DNA from: PALSA-1003 sp963741315
Lineage (GTDB): Bacteria; Pseudomonadota; Gammaproteobacteria; Burkholderiales; Casimicrobiaceae
Direction: 5' to 3'
Length of the DNA: 64,000 bases
NCBI GenBank assembly: GCA_963741315.1
Contig: CAVUHK010000008.1
Span: 310,001 to 374,000 of the forward strand
The position numbers and the translations under genes are program-made. This document shows, piece after piece, positions 35,057 to 44,021 of the stretch; within the stretch, counting starts at the first letter, position 1, and every line of letters begins with the position of its first letter. The notes beneath the pieces were generated by a model. The model was not told where the DNA came from and did no database searches. It saw only the letters and a program-made list of their open reading frames with translations.

Positions 35057-35872
35057 ATGTCTGAGATGAGTGACGCACGTGCCATTCGCGCGGGTGTGAA
35101 CCCCGCCGCGCGCAACCAGGCGCTGTTCGCGAACTTCCTGCGCCGCGAGCTGTTTTCGCGCTATCTCGGCAGCATCAGCGGTCTCGCGTGGGCGCTGGTG
35201 CACCCGCTGGCGTTGCTGGCGGTCTACCACTTCGTGTTCACGTCGGTGTTTCGCACCGGTGCGCTCGACGGCAAGAGCTTCCTGCTGTTTGTCGCGGTGG
35301 CTTTGTGGCCGTGGCTTGCCGCGCAAGAAGCGCTGCAGCGCGGCACGGGCAGCATCGCCGCGCATGCGGGACTGATCCGCAAGGTCGCGTTCCCGCACCA
35401 GCTGGTCGTGTACGCATCGGTGGCGGCGACGCTCCTGTTGCAGTTCGCGGGTTATCTGGCCGTGCTGGTGGTGCTCGCGTCGTTCGGCGAGCCGGTGCAC
35501 TTCGAGGGCCTGCTGCTGGCGGTACCGCTATGGCTGGTCATGGCGGTCGCGATAACCGGCCTCGCTCTGGCGCTGGCGGCGTTGCAGGTCTTCATTCGCG
35601 ACGTCGAGCACATCCTCATGCCGGTGCTGATGATCCTGATGTACCTGACGCCGATTCTCTATCCGCTGTCGCTGGTGCCAGACGACATGAAGCCGTGGGT
35701 CGCGGCCAATCCCTTCGGCTACCTCGTGGATCGCCTGCGCGACGCGCTGCTCGATGGTCGGCTCGCGTTGCGGTGGGGCGACGCAGTCGCGGTTGCCGTC
35801 GCACTGGCGCTGTTCGGCGCGGGCCGATGGCTGTTCCTGCGCCTGTCGCCGCACTTCGAGGACTTCGTATGA
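35057..35872 (+). CDS. wzm: polysaccharide ABC exporter permease (Wzm family), first copy
   Basis: 271 residues, ABC-2 type permease with six membrane helices. An N-terminal amphipathic stretch (LRRELFSRYLGS) precedes LAWALVHPLALLAVYHFVF, as in Wzm, KpsM and TagG. A strong AGGAGGAAT precedes ATG 35057. It is paired with the ATPase gene after one hairpin repeat. It probably moves an undecaprenyl-linked glycan across the inner membrane. Confidence 0.88.
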   Translation: MSEMSDARAIRAGVNPAARNQALFANFLRRELFSRYLGSISGLAWALVHPLALLAVYHFVFTSVFRTGALDGKSFLLFVAVALWPWLAAQEALQRGTGSIAAHAGLIRKVAFPHQLVVYASVAATLLLQFAGYLAVLVVLASFGEPVHFEGLLLAVPLWLVMAVAITGLALALAALQVFIRDVEHILMPVLMILMYLTPILYPLSLVPDDMKPWVAANPFGYLVDRLRDALLDGRLALRWGDAVAVAVALALFGAGRWLFLRLSPHFEDFV

Positions 35873-35961
35873 GCGCTGCCGGGCCGTCCCAAGGCGCGAA
35901 TTCCGCCCCCTGGGGGGCAGCGCAGCGGCGTAGCCGCAAGCGTGGGCGAATCGTATGAGCG
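35865..35961. repeat. short intergenic hairpin repeat, copy 2, flanked by TCGTATGAGCG
   Basis: An 86-bp unit between wzm and wzt, bounded by perfect 11-bp direct repeats TCGTATGAGCG (35865-35875 and 35951-35961). The left one holds the wzm stop and the right one the wzt start. It contains CCCCCTGGGGGG and GCGGCGTAGCCGC hairpins and matches the copy at 17704-17790. Confidence 0.75.
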
Positions 35962-37172
35962 ACGCGGGTGCCGGACCGCTGCTCAAGCTCGCGGGCGTCG
36001 GCAAGGACTACGCCAAGATCGACACCAGTGCGGGCAGGGTGCGGCTGGTCTTCGACCTGCTGCGTGGCCACGGCGCGGCGCACGTGTTTCGCGCGCTCGA
36101 CGACATATCCTTCGACCTGGCTGCCGGCCAATCGCTAGGCATCGTTGGCGAGAACGGCGCCGGCAAGTCGACGCTGCTCAAGGTCGTCGCCGGGGTCATC
36201 ACACCCACGCGCGGCAGCATCGCCGTGCAGGGCAGGGTCGGCGCATTGCTGGAACTGGGATCGGGCTTTCACCCGGAGTACTCCGGACTCGACAATATCG
36301 ACCTGGCAGCCGCGCTGCTTGGGCTTAGCCCCACGGAGATCGCCGCCAAGCGCGATGAGATCATCGCCTTTGCCGACATCGGGGAGCACATCCGCGATCC
36401 GATCAAGCACTACTCTTCGGGCATGGTGGTGCGACTGGGCTTCGCGGTCGCCACCGCGCTCAAGCCCGACATCCTGATCACCGACGAAGTGCTCGCGGTG
36501 GGCGATGCATCGTTCCAGAAGAAGTGCATCGCGTGGATCGAAGGCTTCCTTGCCGCCGGCGGCACGCTGCTGCTGTGCTCGCACAGCATGTATCACATCC
36601 AGAAGCTGTGCCGGACCGCGCTGTGGCTCAAGGATGGCAAGGTCGAGCGCTATGGACCGGCCCCCGAGGTGACGCAGGCCTATCTCGCCTATCACGAAGA
36701 AAAATCCGCTCGCGCCAACGTGCCGATCGCGGCGCCGGTGGCCGCCTTGGCGGGCTTGTATGCGATCCAGTCGCTGGTGCTCGATCCCACCGAGCGCATT
36801 GCCACTGGCGGCAAGTTGGAAATCTCCGGCGAGGTCGTCTCGCCGGACGGTCGTGCGCCAGTGGTTCTGGTGGGCCTGGTGCGCGCCGACGGCACTCCCG
36901 TATACGGCATTGCAACCGACATGGACGGCGTGGCGCCATGGCGCATCGACGAGCAGCGGTTCGGGTTCAGGCTGACGTTTCCGCGGCTACCATTGCTTCC
37001 GGGAAAGTACTTCGTGCGCGCCCATGCGCTCGACCCGGAAGGGGTGCGGTTGTTCGACAATGTCGAACGCGGTTTCGTGGTCGAGGGCGAAACGCGGGAG
37101 CTGGGGCTCGCGCGCATCGACCATACCTGGCATCAACCCGACCGCGCCGAAGGCCCGCCCGGCCCGCGATGA
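35955..37172 (+). CDS. wzt: polysaccharide ABC exporter ATPase with C-terminal glycan-binding domain (Wzt family), first copy
   Basis: 405 residues. ATPase with Walker A GENGAGKST (65-73), signature YSSGM, Walker B DILITDEVLAVGD and switch His in CSHSM. From about residue 260 a beta-sandwich Wzt_C domain follows, which in O9a-type systems binds the capped end of the O chain. The domain means export is likely to depend on a terminal modification. The neighbouring methyltransferase gene fits that. It was probably once ATGA-coupled to wzm before the repeat inserted. Confidence 0.9.
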   Translation: MSDAGAGPLLKLAGVGKDYAKIDTSAGRVRLVFDLLRGHGAAHVFRALDDISFDLAAGQSLGIVGENGAGKSTLLKVVAGVITPTRGSIAVQGRVGALLELGSGFHPEYSGLDNIDLAAALLGLSPTEIAAKRDEIIAFADIGEHIRDPIKHYSSGMVVRLGFAVATALKPDILITDEVLAVGDASFQKKCIAWIEGFLAAGGTLLLCSHSMYHIQKLCRTALWLKDGKVERYGPAPEVTQAYLAYHEEKSARANVPIAAPVAALAGLYAIQSLVLDPTERIATGGKLEISGEVVSPDGRAPVVLVGLVRADGTPVYGIATDMDGVAPWRIDEQRFGFRLTFPRLPLLPGKYFVRAHALDPEGVRLFDNVERGFVVEGETRELGLARIDHTWHQPDRAEGPPGPR

Positions 37173-37177
37173 TTGGG

Positions 37178-37183
37178 TAGAAT
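37178..37183 (+). promoter_or_regulatory. possible -10 upstream of the methyltransferase gene
   Basis: TAGAAT in GGGTAGAATCGG, 51 bases before ATG 37235, with no recognisable -35. Weak. Confidence 0.25.
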
Positions 37184-37234
37184 CGGTCACTTGTCCACGG
37201 GGCGCAGCTGCTGCGCACGCCCAACCCTTCCCGC

Positions 37235-38341
37235 ATGAGCGACCTGGCATTCACCGGTGAACGCTTCCTGCCCGGCTGCGCCGGGGAGATTGCCTACGAG
37301 CACTGGCATCGCTACGCCTTTGCGCGGCGCTTCGTCGCCGGCAAGCGCGTGCTCGATGCGGCATGCGGCGAGGGTTACGGCACGGCGTTGCTCGGCGCGC
37401 AAGCCGACAGCGCAGTCGGCGTCGACATCGACGCGCCGACGATCGCGCACGCGTCGGCGCGCTACGGACAGGGCGCGCGCATTCGCTTCCTCGAGGGCTC
37501 GTGCGCACGGCTGCCACTGCCCGATGCGTCGATCGACGTCGTCGTCTCCTTCGAGACCGTCGAGCACCTGACCGCAGCCGACCAGCCGCGCATGATCGCG
37601 GAATTCGCACGCGTGCTCGCGCCGGGCGGCATCGTCGTCATTTCGTCGCCCAACAAGCGCCTCTACAGCGACGCGCGCGAATACGTCAACGAATTTCACC
37701 TGCACGAACTCTATCGCGAGGACTTTGCGCGCCTGCTCTCCGGCGTATTTCCGGCGTTGCGCTGGCACCATCAGCGCGTGGCGACCTGGTCGGGCATCTG
37801 GTCCGAGCAGCCCGGCGCGCAAGCAGGACTTGCCGAAGCGTGGCTGGGCAGTGCGAAAGGCATCGCGCCCTACCAGACCGACGACGGCATGTACTTCGTC
37901 GTCATAGCCGCGCGCGATGCCGCCGCGCTGCCGCTCGCGCCGGACGTCTCGCTGCTAGCTGACGCCGAGGACAGCGAGGGCGCACGCGCGCTACACAACG
38001 AGCGCGAGATGCTGCGCCTCGACGCGCTGCTCAGGGAGGCCAACGCCGGCCTCGACCGGCAGGGCGTGCAGATCATGCACCTGGAACGGCTGGTGGCCGA
38101 ACGCGACGCGGCCATTGGTGAGCGCGACCGGCATCTCGCCGACCGCGAACGCGCGTACGAACAATGCCTGCGCGAAATTGCCGAGCGCGAACGAGTGATC
38201 GGGGTGCTCGAGACGGAGGTTGCGCGCGTGCGCGCGGAGGTCAAGGCGCGCGAACAGGACATTCGTGATCGCCAGAGCCTGCGCTGGTGGTTCCTGTTGC
38301 CGTGGCGAAGGCTGCAATCGTGGCGTGGGCGCAAAGATTGA
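37235..38341 (+). CDS. SAM methyltransferase with C-terminal coiled coil and basic Trp-rich tail
   Basis: 368 residues. A class I methyltransferase domain (about 1-230) has motif I VLDAACGEGYG (39-49), VGVDID and ISSPNKRLYSD. A long charged heptad-rich helix follows (about 250-345, full of Glu/Arg). The end is LRWWFLLPWRRLQSWRGRKD-like, an aromatic basic stretch suited to membrane contact. Methyltransferase, coiled coil and membrane tail is the layout of WbdD chain terminators next to Wzm/Wzt, but no kinase domain is present. Function as chain cap and length ruler is inference. Confidence 0.75.
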   Translation: MSDLAFTGERFLPGCAGEIAYEHWHRYAFARRFVAGKRVLDAACGEGYGTALLGAQADSAVGVDIDAPTIAHASARYGQGARIRFLEGSCARLPLPDASIDVVVSFETVEHLTAADQPRMIAEFARVLAPGGIVVISSPNKRLYSDAREYVNEFHLHELYREDFARLLSGVFPALRWHHQRVATWSGIWSEQPGAQAGLAEAWLGSAKGIAPYQTDDGMYFVVIAARDAAALPLAPDVSLLADAEDSEGARALHNEREMLRLDALLREANAGLDRQGVQIMHLERLVAERDAAIGERDRHLADRERAYEQCLREIAERERVIGVLETEVARVRAEVKAREQDIRDRQSLRWWFLLPWRRLQSWRGRKD

Positions 38342-40641
38342 ACAGCGGGACGATCGACCTTGTCGTGCCGGTCTACAACGCCGTCGACGACCTGCAGCGC
38401 TGCGTCGAGAGCGTGCTCGCGCACACTTCGGGCGACTATCGCCTGCTGCTCATCGACGACGCGTCGACCGACCCGGCCATCGCCGCATATCTGGCCGAAC
38501 TCCAGGCGCGCTCGCTGCCGCGACTCGAGGTGCTGCGTAACAGCGAGAACGCAGGCTTCACGCTCACCGCAAATCGCGGCATGCAGGCGGCGCGGCCAGG
38601 CGCCGACGTGGTGCTGCTCAATTCCGACACCCTGGTGACGCGCGGCTGGCTCGATGCGATGGCCCGTTGCGCGCGCTCGGACCCGGCGATCGGCACGATC
38701 ACACCGTTTTCCAACAACGCCGAGATCTGCTCGCTGCCGAACTTCTGCGAAAACAATCCATGGTCGAACGACCGCGATCCCGAGCCGCTGTTGCGCGCGC
38801 TCGAGCAGGCGGCGGTACCGGTCTATCCGGACCTGCCGACTGGCGTGGGGTTCTGCATGTACATCCGGCGTGCACTGCTCGACGCCATTGGTGAATTCGA
38901 TCCTGTGTTCGGGTTGGGCTACGGCGAAGAGAACGACTTCTGCATGCGCGCCGCCGCCGCGGGCTATCGCAATGTGCTCTGCGAGGACAGCTTCGTCGCG
39001 CACATGGGAAGCAGTTCGTTCGGCGACCGGCGCGCGGAGCTGGTACGCCGCAATCTCGAGATTCTGCAGCAGCGGCATCCAACCTATGAGGGCCTGGTGC
39101 GCGAGTTCATCGCCGCCGATCCGCTGCGTGCATTGCGCGAGCTTGCGCTTTCGCAACTTCGCGTTCTCGATTCGCCATTGCCGGGTGTGCTGCATGTCAT
39201 CCACGGCCACGGAGGCGGAAGCGAATATTACGTTCGCTCGCTGGCGGCGGCGTCGAAGGGCGCCTTTCGCCACTACCTGCTGACCGTCTCCGGGGATCTT
39301 TGCCACATCGAGGAAGCCGGCGAGGGCACCGCACGGCGCATGGATTTTCGGCGTCTTGCCGGGGAGGCCTGGGTTGATTTCCTCGGTGGCATCGCTGCGC
39401 GCTTCGGCATTGCGCTGGTGCATTTGCACAACGTCCCCGGGGGGCATGACGATTTCGCCGAAACGCTGCCCGAACTTGGGCTGCCCTACGGCTATACCGT
39501 TCACGACCTGCATCTGGCTTGTCCGACCAACGCGCTGCTCGATGCAAATAGAGCCTACTGCGGTGGCCAGACCAACCTGGCAGCTTGCAGTGCCTGCCTC
39601 GCGGCGCAACCGTCCTTTGCCGGAGTCGACATCCGGCGCTGGCGATCGGTCCACGACGCGCTGCTTGCCGGCGCGGCCTTCGTCATCGCCCCGTCGCAGT
39701 GGGCAGCGGCGACCCTGCGGCGCTATTTTCCGCAGCGACAGGTCGCGGTCATTGCCCACGCCAGACTGGGCGGGACAGCGCGTGCCGACGCCGTCGCCAC
39801 ACCCATGCCGATGCCCGACGACGGCCGGCCCGTAGTCGCCGTGCTCGGCGCGATCGGGCCGGACAAGGGCGCGCGGCGCCTGGAACGGCTCGTCGAGATG
39901 ACGCGCGCGCGCGGCCTGCCCTTGCGCTGGGTGCTGATCGGGTACCTCGATCGCGATCGCGCGCCGTACCAATCCGCCGATGGCACTTTTACCATGCACG
40001 GACCCTACGATTCGCGCGCGCTGCCTGGGCTGCTCGATCATTACCGTGTCGATCTCGTCGCATTCCCTTCGGTGTGTCCGGAAACCTACAGCTTCACGCT
40101 GTCGGAGAGCTGGGCTTCGGGACGACCGGCGCTGGTGCCGCCGATCGGCGCACTTGCCGACCGCGTCAACGCAGCAGGGGCGGGTTGGGTGCTCGGCGAC
40201 AACTGGCGGTCGGATGAACACCTGCTCGAACGCATCGTGGAATTGCTGTTACCGGGCGGCCGAGCCGCGCTGGCCGCCGTCTCGGCGCGGGCGCGTGCCG
40301 CCGTGTTGCCTACGCTCTCGCAGATGACCGAGCAGACAGCATCGATATATCGCGATGCAATTCGTGGCCGCACCCGCGACACTGCGCGCGAGCCCATCGC
40401 CGCGCAGCGTTGCCTCGAAGCGTTGCACTACGTGGCGTGGCGGCCGACCGTCGCGCCGCCCGAAACTTCGCAGGACGAGATGCCGGCCGCGGAGCTACCC
40501 GCGCCGCGCGTTGCCGGCGACGCGATCACGCAGATGGCGCGCGCCGCGCTGCAGATTCGGCACACGCTGCCGGGCCGGGTGCTCTACCGTCTGGCGCCGA
40601 AGGCGCTGCTCGATGCGCTGAAAGGTCGGCTCGGTTCGTGA
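38287..40641 (+). CDS. GT2-GT4 fusion glycosyltransferase
   Basis: Up to 784 residues. The N-terminal GT2 domain (about 20-285) reads IDLVVPVYNA, IDDASTD, LLNSDTLV (DxD) and GYGEENDFCMRA. The C-terminal GT-B/GT4 domain (about 300-670) has HGHGGGSEYYVRSL, VHDLHLACPTNALL, PDKGARRL and CPETYSFTLSESWASG. An Ala-rich tail follows. The start is unsure: GTG 38287 overlaps the previous gene by 55 bp, while TTG 38338 gives the 4-bp TTGA overlap that matches this cluster's habit (767 aa). Two sugars may be added by one chain. Cytoplasmic. Confidence 0.83.
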   Translation: MVPVAVAKAAIVAWAQRLNSGTIDLVVPVYNAVDDLQRCVESVLAHTSGDYRLLLIDDASTDPAIAAYLAELQARSLPRLEVLRNSENAGFTLTANRGMQAARPGADVVLLNSDTLVTRGWLDAMARCARSDPAIGTITPFSNNAEICSLPNFCENNPWSNDRDPEPLLRALEQAAVPVYPDLPTGVGFCMYIRRALLDAIGEFDPVFGLGYGEENDFCMRAAAAGYRNVLCEDSFVAHMGSSSFGDRRAELVRRNLEILQQRHPTYEGLVREFIAADPLRALRELALSQLRVLDSPLPGVLHVIHGHGGGSEYYVRSLAAASKGAFRHYLLTVSGDLCHIEEAGEGTARRMDFRRLAGEAWVDFLGGIAARFGIALVHLHNVPGGHDDFAETLPELGLPYGYTVHDLHLACPTNALLDANRAYCGGQTNLAACSACLAAQPSFAGVDIRRWRSVHDALLAGAAFVIAPSQWAAATLRRYFPQRQVAVIAHARLGGTARADAVATPMPMPDDGRPVVAVLGAIGPDKGARRLERLVEMTRARGLPLRWVLIGYLDRDRAPYQSADGTFTMHGPYDSRALPGLLDHYRVDLVAFPSVCPETYSFTLSESWASGRPALVPPIGALADRVNAAGAGWVLGDNWRSDEHLLERIVELLLPGGRAALAAVSARARAAVLPTLSQMTEQTASIYRDAIRGRTRDTAREPIAAQRCLEALHYVAWRPTVAPPETSQDEMPAAELPAPRVAGDAITQMARAALQIRHTLPGRVLYRLAPKALLDALKGRLGS

Positions 40642-43600
40642 TCGATCCGGCGTACGGAGACTGGCTCGCCCGAGGGCAGGCCCACCAGCAAGCCGGACTG
40701 TGGGTGGATGCCATGCTTTGTTATCGGCAGGCGCTGAAGGTGAACCGCAACGCGGTGCAGGCGCAGTTCCACCTGGGAGAGGTGTTGCGCGAACTCGGGC
40801 TACGCAACGATGCCATTGCCGCGTGGCGCGGCGCGCTGACGTGGCAGCCACGGCATATGCCGTCGCTGCTGGCGCTGGCCGACGAGCTTCGCCGCGCGGG
40901 CGCCCTTGGCGATGCGGCGACGTTTTATCGGCAGGCGCTCGCGAGCGAAGCTGCGCATGGCGGCGCGCGCACCGCGCTCGCCCTGACGCTTGCCGCGACG
41001 GGCGACGTCGCGTCGCTGGACGAATTGCGCGCGCAGATCGATGCGCAGGCAGGCGCGTTCGACGACTGGGATGCGCTGGGCCGGATGCTTGCCCTGGCGC
41101 CGCGATCTGCGTCGCGGCACGCACTGCTGCAACGTGTGGCCGGGCTGAATTCGGCGGACCTGCCAGCGTTGCTGCTGGGTCTCTGCGCCGAAGACGCCGC
41201 GGAGGCGGGCGACACGGAAGCGGTGCGCGCGCTGCTCGTGCGTGCGGGCACTGCGAACCCGGTGATCGCGGATCCGGAGGCGTTGCGCCGGCTGGCGGTG
41301 GCGGCGGCCACAAGCGCCGTGGATGCCGCGCAGTGGGCGCAGCGCTATGCGCAGCGCGCGGCGGTAGCGCACGCGCCACCGCTGCCGGTCATGTGGTCGC
41401 GGCGTACTGCGGGCGAGGCGACGCGCATGGCATATATCCTTGCGCCGGGGCAGCCTATGGTTGTCGGCGGGACAACCATCGACATCGCTGCGTATGTCGA
41501 ACATGTGGTCGCTGCACATTCACGCGACCGGTTCGCCGCCGACGTATTCATTGTCGACGGCACGCCTGTCGACGCAGCAAGCATCCTTCCTTTGCGGGGC
41601 ATGCGAGTCGCACTCCTGGGTCATGCTCCCGACGCGGCGCTCGCGCGCGCTCTCGCCGAGAACGACTACGATGCGCTTGTCGACCTCGCGGGCATGGAAG
41701 CAGGTACCGGACCGCTGTTGGCAGCGCGGCCGGCACACGCGATATGGACTTTGGCCGGATTGAAGGGCGCGCATGCAGCGCCGCTGGTAACGCACGTGCT
41801 GCCGAGCGGACCATTGACCTCCGACCCGGCTGCGCTGACGACACATCGCACCGCGATCGAGTCAGCGCTTGCCGACGCCAGGTCGGCCCGTGCAGCGGCG
41901 GGTGGCGAGTCGACATTGTCGGCGGCGGTGCAGAATGCGGCGTGGCGCTCGGCGATCGCGGCGCACCAGGCGCGCAACGCCGATGCAGCACTGGACGCGC
42001 ATCGCCGCGTGCTCGGCGAGCAACCCGAATTTGCACCGGCGCGGTATTTTGCGGGCGTGCTGCTGCGCGATCGCGGCGACACGGCGGGCGCGCAGGCGGC
42101 GTTCACCGCAGCGTTGGCCGCGGCGCCCCGCTACCGTGACGCGCGCGTGGCGCTGGCCAATCTGCTGCGCGATGGCGAGGCCGCGGATGCAGCGGCCGCG
42201 CTTTGCCGGGAAGGACTCGCCCTTGACGAGGACGATCCCGCCCTGTGGCGCGCGCTGGGTCTCGCCGAACTGGCGCGACGCGACGCCGTGGCGGCCAACG
42301 AGGCCTTCGAGCGCGCGCTCTCGCTGGCACCGACCGACGGAGAAACGCATTACAACCACGGCGTCGCGCTGCAGACGTTGCATCGGCGCGACGAGGCGCT
42401 GCGCGCGTATCAGCGCGCGCTGGCTTTCGCCCCAGACCTGCTCGCAGCGGACTTCAACATCGGCGTGCTGTTCCAGGAACAGGAACGTACCGACGCCGCG
42501 GTCGCGGCGTTCGAGAAGGTGCTCGCACGCGAGCCGAGGCACGCGCTCGCGCACAAGGCACTGGGCGACACGCTGCTCGCAGCGCGGCGCATCGACGACT
42601 GGCTGCGGGTGTTTGCGCGCTTCGAGGCGGCGTGCCCGGAAGCGCTGTCGCTGGTGGTGCAGGCGCTCGAGGTCTACCAGTACCGCGGCGACTTCGCGGG
42701 GCTGGATCGCTATCTCGATCGGCTGCGGCGCGGCGACTTCAAGCCCGAAAACGAAATGGACCTCGCCGACAGCCTCGAACAGTTGCTGTTCATCATGCTC
42801 TACTTCGATCTCGAGCCCGACGTTCAACTCAAGCTCTACCGCACCTACGACGCGGTGGCGCGGCGGGTATATGGCACGCCGTTGCCGACTCCGGCCACGC
42901 GCCGGCCCGGCAAGCTGCGCATCGGCTACCTCTCGGGCGACGTGCGCAATCACGTGATGGGCAAGATGATGTGGGCCGCCATCCAGCATCACGACCGCGA
43001 GCGCTTCGAAATCTATTGCTATTCGGTGACGCCCGACAGCGACGAGCTCGCCGCGAGCTATCGCGCCTTCTGCCATCGCTTCGAGGTCGTCGGAGAGTTG
43101 AGCGACCGCGTCGCCGCGGAACACATCGCCGCCGACGATCTCGACGTGCTGGTCGACTTGTCGACGCACACCAAGAACGCCAAGCCGGGCGTGCTGGCGC
43201 TCAAACCGGCGCGGGTGCAGATCACGCACATCGCCAGCGCGGGCGCCACCGGCCTGTCGGCGATCGACTTCAAGCTCACCGACGCGTATTGCGATATTCC
43301 GGAGAACCAGTCGTTCCTGCTCGAGCGCCTGCTGCCGATGGCCGGCTGCGTCTATCCGTACCGTCACGTGGCGCCCGCGACCGAGCATCCTTTTCATCGC
43401 CAGCAGATGGGCATCGCGCCCGATACGATCCTGATCGGTGCGTTCGTCAACCCGCTGAAGCTCTCGCGCCGTTGCCTCTCGCTCTGGCGCGAAATGCTCG
43501 ACCGGATCCCCAAGGCGATGCTGGCGCTCTCGCCGCTATCGCCCGAAGCGCGCGACGTGTGTGCGCGACTGCTCGGCGCGGCCGGTGTTCCGCTGCAGCG

Positions 43601-44021
43601 TGTGCTGCTGCTGCCGCAGGGCCGTAACGACGCCGAGGGGCAGGCGCGTTTCAACGTGATCGACTTTGCGGTCGACCCACTGCCCTATGGCGGGGTGAAC
43701 AGCACGCTCGAAGCGCTCGACATGGGGGTGCCGGTCGTGACGCTGCGCGGACGCAAGCACGGCGAGCGCACGTCGTACAGCATCCTCGCCAATCTCGGCG
43801 TCAAAGAGACCATCGCCGAGAGCGGCAGCGAGTACATCGACATCGCCGTGCGCCTGGCGACCGATCCGGCATTCATGGCCGGCGTACGGGCGGCCATCGC
43901 CACCGGGATCGCACACTCACCGCTGACCGACATGCCAGCGCACACGCGCGCGCTCGAAGCCGCGTATGTCGCGGCATTGGCGCAAACGCACCCGGAAGTG
44001 CAGGGAACGGTAGCGCGATGA
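40638..44021 (+). CDS. large TPR / OGT-like protein with an internal degenerate OGT half-domain
   Basis: 1127 residues. TPR block 1 (about 1-165) is followed by a Rossmann-like insert (about 262-392). The insert resembles the first lobe of an OGT catalytic domain but lacks its signature residues. TPR block 2 (about 430-690) and a GT41-like domain from LRIGYLSGDVRNHVMG follow. In the latter DFR is DVR but the His is kept, and FVNPLKLSRR and YGGVNSTLEALDMGVPVV replace the usual motifs. GTG 40638 overlaps the preceding stop. It probably glycosylates protein, but the donor is unknown. Coupled to the next OGT-like gene by ATGA. Confidence 0.75.
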   Translation: MIDPAYGDWLARGQAHQQAGLWVDAMLCYRQALKVNRNAVQAQFHLGEVLRELGLRNDAIAAWRGALTWQPRHMPSLLALADELRRAGALGDAATFYRQALASEAAHGGARTALALTLAATGDVASLDELRAQIDAQAGAFDDWDALGRMLALAPRSASRHALLQRVAGLNSADLPALLLGLCAEDAAEAGDTEAVRALLVRAGTANPVIADPEALRRLAVAAATSAVDAAQWAQRYAQRAAVAHAPPLPVMWSRRTAGEATRMAYILAPGQPMVVGGTTIDIAAYVEHVVAAHSRDRFAADVFIVDGTPVDAASILPLRGMRVALLGHAPDAALARALAENDYDALVDLAGMEAGTGPLLAARPAHAIWTLAGLKGAHAAPLVTHVLPSGPLTSDPAALTTHRTAIESALADARSARAAAGGESTLSAAVQNAAWRSAIAAHQARNADAALDAHRRVLGEQPEFAPARYFAGVLLRDRGDTAGAQAAFTAALAAAPRYRDARVALANLLRDGEAADAAAALCREGLALDEDDPALWRALGLAELARRDAVAANEAFERALSLAPTDGETHYNHGVALQTLHRRDEALRAYQRALAFAPDLLAADFNIGVLFQEQERTDAAVAAFEKVLAREPRHALAHKALGDTLLAARRIDDWLRVFARFEAACPEALSLVVQALEVYQYRGDFAGLDRYLDRLRRGDFKPENEMDLADSLEQLLFIMLYFDLEPDVQLKLYRTYDAVARRVYGTPLPTPATRRPGKLRIGYLSGDVRNHVMGKMMWAAIQHHDRERFEIYCYSVTPDSDELAASYRAFCHRFEVVGELSDRVAAEHIAADDLDVLVDLSTHTKNAKPGVLALKPARVQITHIASAGATGLSAIDFKLTDAYCDIPENQSFLLERLLPMAGCVYPYRHVAPATEHPFHRQQMGIAPDTILIGAFVNPLKLSRRCLSLWREMLDRIPKAMLALSPLSPEARDVCARLLGAAGVPLQRVLLLPQGRNDAEGQARFNVIDFAVDPLPYGGVNSTLEALDMGVPVVTLRGRKHGERTSYSILANLGVKETIAESGSEYIDIAVRLATDPAFMAGVRAAIATGIAHSPLTDMPAHTRALEAAYVAALAQTHPEVQGTVAR

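Noticed and set aside
37870..40221. 783-codon antisense frame opposite the GT2-GT4 gene
   Set aside because: Shadow frame with no recognisable fold; the plus strand encodes clear glycosyltransferase motifs.
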